NCBI GenBank assembly: GCA_039920165.1
Contig: JBDSEG010000404.1
Location: 1-9,786, forward strand
Direction of reading: 5' to 3'
DNA from: JBDSEG01 sp039920165
Lineage (GTDB): Bacteria > Pseudomonadota > Gammaproteobacteria > Burkholderiales > Burkholderiaceae_C
DNA: 9,786 nt
The notes under the pieces: model-generated
The model's input: the letters and a program-made list of their open reading frames with translations, nothing else
Databases searched by the model: none
Told to the model about the DNA's origin: nothing
Shown: positions 1 to 5,220 of the stretch, piece by piece
How positions within the stretch are numbered: the first letter of the stretch is position 1
How the letters are laid out: each line of letters opens with the position of its first letter
Program-made: the position numbers and the translations under genes

Positions 1-235
1 GGTGCTTGGCGCGATAGTCTTTCGGGTCGACCGGCGACGACGAGCGCTCGAAGCCGCGCAGGTTCGGCGCGATGCAGCGAAAACGGCCGCCGAAGTGCAA
101 CAGCAGTTCGTCCCAGACGAAGGCGCCTTCGGGAAACCCGTGCAGGAACATCAGCAGCGGCGCGCCGGGCGCGCCGGTGGCGCGGCAGCTCAGCGTGATA
201 TCACGGGAAAGGGTGACATCGAAGCGTTCAATCAT
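1..235 (-). CDS. alpha/beta-fold hydrolase, N-terminal fragment (runs off left edge)
   Basis: Only the first 78 codons are in the window; the 3' part is missing. The visible protein begins MIERFDVTLS. It carries the HGFPE motif at residues 32-36, the oxyanion-hole region that follows strand beta-3 in alpha/beta hydrolases of the epoxide hydrolase / haloalkane dehalogenase type. It then has an NLRGF-x-RSS-x-P segment at about 58-68, matching the usual D/N-x-RG-[YF]-x-x-S-x-x-P turn. The nucleophile elbow and the rest of the catalytic triad lie outside the window, so the substrate and exact reaction cannot be named. The ATG at 233-235 overlaps the end of engB (ATGATTGA, engB stop at 228-230), so the two are probably co-transcribed and translationally coupled. 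The family call is secure; a specific enzyme name would be a guess. Confidence 0.85.
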   Translation of the reverse strand, partial: MIERFDVTLSRDITLSCRATGAPGAPLLMFLHGFPEGAFVWDELLLHFGGRFRCIAPNLRGFERSSSPVDPKDYRAKH

Positions 236-935
236 GATGGGTCGCCCATTGATGAAGCACGCAGGCGGCGTCGCCGACGCCGGCATGGCTCAAGGCCGAG
301 AAGAGCGTGACGCCGACATCGGCTTCATCGGTCGTGCGTTCGCCCAGCAGCGTCTGGGCCGAGGTCAATGCCTGCGTCGCCTCACGCCGGTTGAGCTTGT
401 CCGCCTTGGTCAGAAGCACCAGCAGGCGCACGGCGCCGCTGCCCACGCGCGGCGCGATGAAGTCGAGCAGTTGCAGATCGAGCTCGGTGAAGCCGAGCCG
501 CGAATCGATCATCAGTACCACGCCCGACAGGCTGCGCCGGATATGCAGATAGTCGGCCATGACCTGCTGCCAGCGCAGCTTCGCGCCGCGCGCCACCGCC
601 GCATAGCCGTAGCCGGGAAGGTCGGCAAACCACGCATTCGGTGCGTCCTTCGGGCCGAGCTCGAACAGGTTGATGTGCTGGGTCCGCCCTGGCGTCTTGG
701 ACGCGAAGGCGAGCCGCTTTTGCTGCGTGAGCCGGTTGATCGCGGTCGACTTGCCCGCGTTGGAACGCCCGACAAACGCGATCTCGGGCAGTTCGGTCAC
801 GGGCACCTGGTCGAGCTGGCTCGCGGTGGTGAGAAAGCGTGCCGTGTGGGCCCAGGCGAGTGCGCGGCTCTCCACCCGCGCCGCCGAGTCGAGTGTCCCG
901 GGCACGATAGGCTCGGACATATCGGGCTGTGTCAT
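228..935 (-). CDS. engB: ribosome biogenesis GTP-binding protein EngB (YihA/YsxC)
   Basis: A 235-aa cytoplasmic GTPase of the TrmE-Era-EngA-EngB-Septin-like class. The family is known to be needed for assembly of the large ribosomal subunit. G motifs appear in order: G1/P-loop GRSNAGKS at 56-63, switch I TPGRTQ at 81-86 with the G2 Thr, G3 DLPG at 105-108, G4 TKAD at 176-179 and G5 SAL at 213-215. Length and a short variable N-terminus are normal for proteobacterial EngB. The ATG at 935 is chosen because GGGAAG lies just upstream. The in-frame ATG at 953 lacks a ribosome site and sits inside a -10-like box (955-960), so it would probably be upstream of the transcript start. The gene is divergent from the cytochrome c4 gene and overlaps the downstream hydrolase by 8 nt. 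Confidence 0.97.
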   Translation of the reverse strand: MTQPDMSEPIVPGTLDSAARVESRALAWAHTARFLTTASQLDQVPVTELPEIAFVGRSNAGKSTAINRLTQQKRLAFASKTPGRTQHINLFELGPKDAPNAWFADLPGYGYAAVARGAKLRWQQVMADYLHIRRSLSGVVLMIDSRLGFTELDLQLLDFIAPRVGSGAVRLLVLLTKADKLNRREATQALTSAQTLLGERTTDEADVGVTLFSALSHAGVGDAACVLHQWATHHD

Positions 936-1008
936 CGAGCTTCCCAAAATCATGATTGTAAAATCACCGGGTTTTGCATCCCGCGAACGCCTGCCAACGC
1001 CCCGCGAC
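936..1008. promoter_or_regulatory. divergent promoter region between engB and the cytochrome c4 gene
   Basis: This 73-bp gap separates two divergent starts and contains the only AT-rich patch nearby (about 947-966). On the minus strand TACAAT (960-955) is a good -10-like box for engB and would place the transcript start near 948, giving a leader of roughly a dozen bases. On the plus strand TAAAAT (959-964) is a -10-like box for the cytochrome gene, about 45 bp upstream of its ATG. The boxes overlap by two bases, so the two polymerases could compete. I see no convincing -35 hexamer for either, so the assignments are inference from the -10 boxes only. Confidence 0.45.
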
Positions 1009-1647
1009 ATGAAGCCTGCCCCCTCTTTGCTGTTACCCCTTGTCGTCGCGACCCTGTGTTCATTCGGAGCGTCGGTCGCGCTCGCCGCCGAGACGCCGGC
1101 CGCGCCCAAGGTCGACCTGGCGAAGGGGCAGGCAACCGCCACCGCGGTGTGCGTGGCCTGCCACGGCTTCGACGGTTCGCGCGGCAGCCCGGCAAATCCG
1201 ATCCTGCAGGGCCAGCACAGCGAATATCTGGTCAAGCAGCTGATCGAATTCAAATCGGGCGCACGCAACAACCCGATCATGAAAGGCATGGCGGCGGGTC
1301 TGAGCGAAGACGATATGCGCAACGTTGCTGCCTTTTACGCCAGCAAACAGGCCAAGCCCGGTTTCGCGAAAAACAAGGACTCGGCCGCGCTTGGCGAGAA
1401 GGTCTACCGCGGCGGGATCGCAGAGCGCAGCATCCCGGCATGCGCCGGCTGCCACAGCCCGACGGGCGCCGGCATTCCGTCTCAATACCCGCGCCTGGCC
1501 GGCCAGCACGGCGACTACACCGAGGCGCAATTGGTGGGATTTCGCAGCGCCGCTCGGAACAACAGCACGGTCATGACCGGCGTCGCGGCGAAGATGAACG
1601 ATCGCGAGATCAAGGCCGTCGCCGACTACATCGCCGGCTTGCGCTGA
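1009..1647 (+). CDS. cytochrome c4, periplasmic di-heme c-type cytochrome
   Basis: A 212-aa precursor with a Sec signal peptide (hydrophobic stretch about 6-26, likely cut after ALA at 25-27). The mature protein has two homologous cytochrome c domains, each with one CxxCH heme site: C48-V-A-C51-H52 and C145-A-G-C148-H149. Both halves repeat the Q-H-x-x-Y-x-x-x-Q-L-x-x-F-[KR]-S-x-A-R-N-N pattern (about 69-88 and 166-185). Candidate distal Met ligands follow this: M91 or M94 in the first half and M189 in the second. This tandem layout defines the cytochrome c4 family, which passes electrons to terminal oxidases in the periplasm. The ATG at 1009 gives a normal signal peptide although its ribosome site is weak. 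The in-frame ATG at 952 would add 19 polar residues before the signal. Heme attachment requires the cytochrome c maturation machinery, which is not encoded here. Confidence 0.95.
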   Translation: MKPAPSLLLPLVVATLCSFGASVALAAETPAAPKVDLAKGQATATAVCVACHGFDGSRGSPANPILQGQHSEYLVKQLIEFKSGARNNPIMKGMAAGLSEDDMRNVAAFYASKQAKPGFAKNKDSAALGEKVYRGGIAERSIPACAGCHSPTGAGIPSQYPRLAGQHGDYTEAQLVGFRSAARNNSTVMTGVAAKMNDREIKAVADYIAGLR

Positions 1648-1653
1648 CGCCGC

Positions 1654-1693
1654 GCGGCAACTGTTCACGGCGCGGGTCGTGAACAGTTGCCGC
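1654..1693 (+). terminator. perfect 16-bp hairpin right after the cytochrome c4 gene
   Basis: The inverted repeat starts 6 bp after the cytochrome stop codon. The left arm GCGGCAACTGTTCACG is at 1654-1669 and its exact reverse complement CGTGAACAGTTGCCGC is at 1678-1693, with an 8-nt loop (1670-1677). In RNA this is a very stable stem. The position suggests a transcription end or a 3'-end stabiliser. However, no T-run follows (next bases ATGCTGAGGTC), so it is not a textbook intrinsic terminator. A duplex binding site for a dimeric protein is an alternative. Confidence 0.55.
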
Positions 1694-1747
1694 ATGCTGA
1701 GGTCTTCTTCGCTCCGTCGCCCGGCTACTGGTGGTGGCGCTAGAGTG

Positions 1748-1762
1748 AGCACTTATAGTGCT
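1748..1762 (+). promoter_or_regulatory. palindrome and -10-like box just before the small conserved gene
   Basis: AGCACT-TAT-AGTGCT is a perfect 6-bp inverted repeat ending 4 bp before the chosen ATG at 1767. It covers the alternative GTG start at 1758. Within it TATAGT (1754-1759) resembles a -10 box and would place a transcript start almost at the ATG. No good -35 is seen. It could be an operator, a promoter core or chance. The rest of the 1694-1747 gap shows nothing recognisable. Confidence 0.25.
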
Positions 1763-1766
1763 TCGC

Positions 1767-2117
1767 ATGCCTTTCGTCAGCCGCCATCCATCGGGCTCGA
1801 TCACGAGTCTGCACCGCGAAGATCCGAGTGACGCGGCCGGATCGGCCGAATTTCTTGGCGACGACCATCCCGAGGTTCAGGCCTTCGTCGGCAATTCGGC
1901 GGGCGGCGGCAGCGATGGCTTCGGCCGTCTGGACGCCGATTTCGTGCGGGTGATCGAGGACGTGATCGATACCCTGATCGTCAAAAACATCCTGAATATC
2001 ACCGACCTGCCCGAACAGGCGCAGGCCAAGCTCTTCGCCCGCAAAAGCTTTCGCGAGCGGGTGTCGAAGAGCTCGCTGCGCTTGTTCGAATCGACCGGCT
2101 TCGGCGACATCGTCTGA
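1767..2117 (+). CDS. conserved hypothetical small protein, function unknown
   Basis: A 116-aa cytoplasmic-looking protein with no signal peptide, membrane segment or cysteines. The N-terminus MPFVSR is followed by an acidic, Gly/Ser-rich variable stretch (about 19-55). The conserved-looking half then starts: D-x-D-F-V-R-V-I-E-D-V-I-D-x-L-I (about 56-71), N-I-T-D-L-P-E-Q-A-Q-x-K-L (about 77-89) and the basic R-K-S-F-R-E-R (92-98). It is probably mostly helical. From memory this resembles a short proteobacterial family with a V-x-R start and a TDLPE-A-Q-x-K-L motif, sometimes labelled 'tryptophan synthase subunit beta like' in pseudomonads. I do not trust that label as a function. The ATG at 1767 is preferred because the family begins M-x-[FY]-V-x-R. 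A GTG at 1758, with GAGTGAG 8 nt upstream, would add three residues. The gene is convergent with mlaB and lies only 24 bp from it. Confidence 0.8.
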   Translation: MPFVSRHPSGSITSLHREDPSDAAGSAEFLGDDHPEVQAFVGNSAGGGSDGFGRLDADFVRVIEDVIDTLIVKNILNITDLPEQAQAKLFARKSFRERVSKSSLRLFESTGFGDIV

Positions 2118-2148
2118 CGTCGCGCGCGCCCCCGCCGGGCTTCAGACG
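2111..2148. terminator. inverted repeat joining the two convergent stop codons
   Basis: CGTCTGA (2111-2117) and TCAGACG (2142-2148) are exact reverse complements. Each includes one of the two facing TGA stop codons, and 24 very GC-rich bases lie between them. A symmetric structure at a convergent end could act as a two-way terminator, but the stem is short, the loop long and there is no T-run. Both genes ending in GTC-TGA also explains most of the repeat, so this is weak. Confidence 0.25.
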
Positions 2149-2423
2149 GACGGCACCGCGCCCAGCAGAAGGCCGTCGACCCCGTACAGGCGCGCCAGCG
2201 CCACGAGCTTCTCCGGCGCCTGACGGATCACGAACGGCTTACCCCAAGCGAGCGCGAGGCGCCTGCATTCGAGCAAAACCGCCAGGGCTGCGGAATCGAG
2301 CTGCCGCAAACCGGATGCATCGACGCTGACCCCGCTCTGCGGCTCGCTCGTCATCGCCTGCGCGAGCATCGCCAGCGTGTCGCGTGCTTCCCGAGCGGTC
2401 AGCGTCGCGGGCAGCAGCAGCAC
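2142..2423 (-). CDS. mlaB: MlaB, STAS-domain subunit of the phospholipid transporter
   Basis: A 93-aa single STAS-domain protein, close to the usual MlaB length. The core reads V-S-V-D-A-S-G-L-R-Q-L-D-S-A-A-L-A-V-L-L-E (about 32-52), the conserved strand-loop-helix of STAS proteins; the LDS at 42-44 sits where the anti-sigma-antagonist-like Ser/Thr loop lies. In characterised systems MlaB sits on the cytoplasmic side bound to MlaF, and is needed for assembly and ATPase activity of MlaFEDB. The start is a GTG at 2423, 4 nt after the mlaC stop. No other start codon exists between it and an in-frame stop upstream, and the ribosome site (GAGTTGAG region) lies across the mlaC stop. It is the last gene of the minus-strand array; the next gene is convergent. 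Confidence 0.88.
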   Translation of the reverse strand: MLLLPATLTAREARDTLAMLAQAMTSEPQSGVSVDASGLRQLDSAALAVLLECRRLALAWGKPFVIRQAPEKLVALARLYGVDGLLLGAVPSV

Positions 2424-2427
2424 CGGC

Positions 2428-3072
2428 TCAACTCTTCGAGCCGCCCGAGGCAGCGTTCTTGTTCAACTGGCCCAGCTTTGAGATCAACCCGTCGATGCCG
2501 CTCGCGCCCAGTTCCTGCGAGAAGCTGTTCTGGTTGCTTTGCGCGAGCGAGACGCCCGCCACATAGACATCGATGATCTTCCAGCCGGCGTCGGTCTTCT
2601 CGAGCTGGTAGTCGAGCTGCAGCGGATCGCCCTTGCCGAGCACCTCGGTCTTGACGATCGTGGTCTTGGCGCCTTCGGCCATCGGACGCGAGGGCTTCAG
2701 GCGCACTGTCTGGTCCTTGACCTGCGCGAGCGCGCCGGAATAGGCCCGCACGAGCAAGGTCTTGAACTCCTCCTGCAGGCGCTTCTTCTGTTCGGGAGTT
2801 GCCTGGTTCCAGTAACGCCCGCCGACCGCGAGCGCGGTCATCTTCTGGAAATTGACATGCGGCATGACCTTCGCGTCGACCAGCACGATCACTTTGGCCA
2901 CATCGCCGGCCTGGATCGACTTGTCGGCCTTGACGGCATTGAGCACATCGACCGAAACCTCCTCGATCAGTGTCTCGGGCGCCTTCACGGCCTGGGCCCA
3001 TGCATGCCCCATGCTCATTCCCAATACCGCGACAACGGCCAGCAGGCCTGAAAAGGTTCGTTTCGAAATCAT
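2428..3072 (-). CDS. mlaC: MlaC, periplasmic phospholipid-binding carrier
   Basis: A 214-aa precursor with a Sec signal peptide (basic start MISKR, hydrophobic 8-22, likely cut after AWA at 24-26). The mature part matches the MlaC/Ttg2D family (tol_Tn superfamily): the F-x-x-M-x-x-L-A-V-G-x-x-W core region (about 75-89), T-P-E-Q-K-x-x-L-x-x-E-F (92-103), the L-x-Y-x-L-E segment (153-158) and G-W-K-I-I-D-V-Y-V-x-G-V-S-L (163-176). MlaC shuttles phospholipid between the outer-membrane MlaA complex and the inner-membrane MlaFEDB complex. The length equals the family norm (about 210 aa). The ATG at 3072 has a good AGGAAA ribosome site, which lies inside the end of the 25-codon mini-frame that separates mlaC from mlaA. 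Confidence 0.95.
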   Translation of the reverse strand: MISKRTFSGLLAVVAVLGMSMGHAWAQAVKAPETLIEEVSVDVLNAVKADKSIQAGDVAKVIVLVDAKVMPHVNFQKMTALAVGGRYWNQATPEQKKRLQEEFKTLLVRAYSGALAQVKDQTVRLKPSRPMAEGAKTTIVKTEVLGKGDPLQLDYQLEKTDAGWKIIDVYVAGVSLAQSNQNSFSQELGASGIDGLISKLGQLNKNAASGGSKS

Positions 3073-3146
3073 CTGTTTCCTTTGATCGGCTCTTCAAATG
3101 CGAGCGCAATCCGCTCAGAGTGGGTGCGCACCGCTTGGTTCATCAT
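3069..3146 (-). CDS. possible 25-codon coupled mini-gene between mlaA and mlaC
   Basis: An open frame of 25 codons (begins MMNQAVRTHS, ends EEPIKGNR). Its first ATG overlaps the mlaA stop as ATGA (3146-3143), and its TGA overlaps the mlaC start as ATGA (3072-3069). It therefore bridges an otherwise 70-nt non-coding gap exactly. No Shine-Dalgarno site precedes it, so translation would depend on reinitiation after mlaA. The predicted peptide is charged and has no membrane segment. Third-position G/C is 16 of 25, which looks low for this window, so it may be non-coding leader whose use is to carry ribosomes to mlaC. I recognise no family. Confidence 0.25.
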   Translation of the reverse strand: MMNQAVRTHSERIALAFEEPIKGNR

Positions 3147-3910
3147 TTCGGCGCCGCGCCCGAGGCTGGGACGGCGGGTACCGATGGTGCCGGGTCGTCC
3201 GGCACATCGACCACCACTGGCTCCTCGCCTTCGCGCGACAGCGAGCGCCGCCGCTGCAGGTAGGCGTCGCGGACGAAGCTGTATTTGTCGAGCGCGATGC
3301 TTTCGATGACTCGGCTCGCACCGAGCAGCGAGGCGCGGGTATTGATGAGCTGAAGCGCGCTGATGCCCCACTGCGTGCCGCCGTCGTTGATGACGAGGGC
3401 GGGCGATGCCACCCGGTCGAACGGAAAGGCGAAGGTCTCGCGCACCGTCGACGGTCCGAACACCGGCAACACCATGTAGGCACCCGCGCCGACGCCGTAA
3501 TGTCCGAGGGTCTGGCCGAAATCCTCGTACTGATGGTCCAGCCCCATCTCGGTCGCGATATCGACGATGCCGAAGATGCCGAACACGGTATTCACGCCGA
3601 AGCGGGTCGCATCCTGCACGCCGAGTTCGAACTTGCCCTGCAGCACGTTGTTGATCGCGGACCAGGCGTCGGCGGCGTTGCCGAAGAAATTTCCGATGCC
3701 GTTGCGCACCGGTTGCGGAACGACATCGCTGTAGACGGTCGCGACCGGCTTGAGCACCTTCGCGTCCAGATCCTCGTTGAAGGCGAAGACCTTGCGGTTC
3801 CAGTTCTCCCACGGGTCCAGACGCTGGCCCGGCCCGCCGCGGGCATTCTGGATCGTGGTGCAGCCCGACAGCGCGAGCGCCACCAGGCCGACAGCGAGCG
3901 TGGATTTCAT
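3143..3910 (-). CDS. mlaA: MlaA (VacJ), outer-membrane lipoprotein of the Mla pathway
   Basis: A 255-aa lipoprotein precursor. The lipobox LSGC is at 14-17, with Cys17 as the lipidated residue. The next residues are Thr-Thr rather than Asp, which fits sorting to the outer membrane. The MlaA hallmark DPWENWNRKVFAFNEDLD is at 32-49. The conserved N-F-F-G-N-x-x-D (74-81), D-F-G-Q-T-L-G (130-136) and G-V-G-A-G-A-Y-M-V-L-P-V-F-G-P-S (139-154) follow. The family forms a ring-like channel with a porin and removes phospholipid from the outer leaflet, handing it to MlaC. In E. coli mlaA is a separate locus; here it lies inside the mla operon. The C-terminal 25 residues are Pro/Val/Ala-rich and probably disordered. 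The ATG overlaps the mlaD stop (ATGA, 3910-3907), implying coupling. Confidence 0.96.
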   Translation of the reverse strand: MKSTLAVGLVALALSGCTTIQNARGGPGQRLDPWENWNRKVFAFNEDLDAKVLKPVATVYSDVVPQPVRNGIGNFFGNAADAWSAINNVLQGKFELGVQDATRFGVNTVFGIFGIVDIATEMGLDHQYEDFGQTLGHYGVGAGAYMVLPVFGPSTVRETFAFPFDRVASPALVINDGGTQWGISALQLINTRASLLGASRVIESIALDKYSFVRDAYLQRRRSLSREGEEPVVVDVPDDPAPSVPAVPASGAAPK

Positions 3911-4407
3911 TTGCGGACTCCAGAGGCAGCGGCGGGTGCCGGTGCCGTACCGGCGTCCGCGGCCTTGTTGAACATGAACTGGCTGATCAGACTTTCGAGC
4001 ACCACCGCCGATTGGGTTCGACCGATCGTATCGCCGGCGGCCAGGCGCTTTTCCTCGTAACCCGGCTCGAGCCCGACATACTGGTCACCGAGCAGACCGG
4101 CGGTAAGGATGCGCGCGCTCGAATCGGCCGGAAACAGCATCTTGCGATCGATCTCCATGCTCACCAAACCCTGGTAGGTCTTGCCGTCCAGAGAGATCGA
4201 GACCACCCGCCCCACCGTGACACCTGCGCTGCGCACCGGAGCGCGCACCTTCAGGCCGCCGATATTGTCGAAGCGCGCAGTCACCGCATAGGTGTCACCG
4301 CCGCCGAAGCTGCCGAGGTTGGCGGCCTTGATGGCGAGGAAGACGAGCCCGAGCAAACCGAGCAGGACGAACATGCCGACCAGTGTTTCAATGCTTTTCT
4401 TGCCCAT
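3907..4407 (-). CDS. mlaD: MlaD, MCE-domain subunit of the phospholipid transporter
   Basis: A 166-aa protein anchored in the inner membrane by one N-terminal helix (about 9-29). A single MCE domain follows at about 38-116. Its recognisable core is F-D-N-I-G-G-L-K-V-R-A-P-V-R-S-A-G-V-T-V-G-R-V (46-68, with the typical G-L-x-x-x-A-P-V-x-x-x-G-V). The L-L-G-D-Q-Y-V-G-L motif (105-113) and the helix at about 135-146 that lines the central pore come next. The family forms a hexameric ring on MlaE that binds lipid and MlaC. The tail (150-166) is Ala/Pro-rich; the protein is somewhat shorter than E. coli MlaD. The ATG at 4407 has GGAAG 8 nt upstream. It lies 33 nt after mlaE and overlaps mlaA by 4 nt. 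Confidence 0.95.
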   Translation of the reverse strand: MGKKSIETLVGMFVLLGLLGLVFLAIKAANLGSFGGGDTYAVTARFDNIGGLKVRAPVRSAGVTVGRVVSISLDGKTYQGLVSMEIDRKMLFPADSSARILTAGLLGDQYVGLEPGYEEKRLAAGDTIGRTQSAVVLESLISQFMFNKAADAGTAPAPAAASGVRK

Positions 4408-4440
4408 TCAGTTTGCTTCCGAGAATCCAGCCGACGCGGA

Positions 4441-5220
4441 TCAAGGCGTCGAAAACATCAGCGCGGTGAGGATGAAGTCCATCCCCAGTACACCCAGCGA
4501 TGACACCACCACGGTGCGGGTCGTGGCGTGCGCGACACCTTCGGGCGTCGCCTGCGCCTCGAAGCCCTGGTACAGCGCGACGGTGGTGCAGATGACGCCG
4601 AAGACGAAGCTCTTGACGATGCCGTTGCCCACGTCGCGCGTCACGTCCACGCTGGACTGCATGATCGACCAGAAGTTGCCGGCGTCGACGCCAATGAGCA
4701 GCACCGCAACGACATACGCGCCGAGGATGCCGACGGCCGAGAACAGGATCGCGAGGATCGGCATGGAGACGATGCCGCCGATCAGCCGGGGCGCCAACAC
4801 GCGCTCGCGCGGGTCGATCGCCATCATCTCCATTGCGGCGAGTTGCTCGCCGGCCTTCATGAGGCCAATCTCGGCCGTGAGCGATGTTCCGGCGCGCCCG
4901 GCAAAGAGCAGCGCCGTCACCACCGGCCCGAGTTCGCGCACCAGCGAAAGGTTGACGATCAGCCCGAGCGATTCGGCGGCGCCGTAGGTGACGAGCGCGT
5001 AGTACATCTGCAGCGCGAGGACGAAGCCGACCGCCAGCCCCGAGGCCATGATGATCAGCAGCGACAGGTTGCCGATCGCATGGATCTGCGCCACGACCAG
5101 ATAAAAGCGGCGCAGCGCCGAGGGCAGCGCACGCAGCAGTTCAGCGCAGAAAAAGGCTGCGTGGCCGAGCGCCTGCAGAACACCGAGCGTTCGCGCGCCA
5201 ATCACTGCCACCGGATTCAT
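4441..5220 (-). CDS. mlaE: MlaE, inner-membrane permease of the phospholipid ABC transporter
   Basis: A 259-aa polytopic membrane protein of the MlaE/YrbE permease family (DUF140). An amphipathic N-terminal part is followed by hydrophobic segments at about 50-75, 86-108, 143-175, 200-217 and 236-256. Family signatures are R-E-L-G-P-V (95-100), F-A-G-R-A-G-T-S-L-T-A-E-I-G (106-119) and E-Q-L-x-A-M-E-M-M (125-133), a cytoplasmic coupling region that contacts MlaF. It forms the dimeric membrane core of MlaFEDB, with the MlaD ring on its periplasmic face. The ATG at 5220 is chosen because it shares a base with the MlaF stop (TGATG), a standard coupled junction, and gives the normal family length (about 260 aa). 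Any longer frame upstream would overlap mlaF heavily. Confidence 0.96.
   Translation of the reverse strand: MNPVAVIGARTLGVLQALGHAAFFCAELLRALPSALRRFYLVVAQIHAIGNLSLLIIMASGLAVGFVLALQMYYALVTYGAAESLGLIVNLSLVRELGPVVTALLFAGRAGTSLTAEIGLMKAGEQLAAMEMMAIDPRERVLAPRLIGGIVSMPILAILFSAVGILGAYVVAVLLIGVDAGNFWSIMQSSVDVTRDVGNGIVKSFVFGVICTTVALYQGFEAQATPEGVAHATTRTVVVSSLGVLGMDFILTALMFSTP

Noticed and set aside
936..1322. Extending the EngB frame upstream to 1322
   Set aside because: The extension would cover the divergent promoter and the cytochrome c4 signal region, adds no conserved residues, and lies before the best ribosome site at 935.
72..1682. A 536-codon plus-strand frame opposite engB and out of frame with cytochrome c4
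   Set aside because: It conflicts with two certain genes and has the low-complexity basic composition of a shadow frame.
2411..2423. CAG-repeat-like run at the mlaB start
   Set aside because: Only three to four triplets coding a Leu run at the beginning of the STAS domain; too short for a phase-variable tract.
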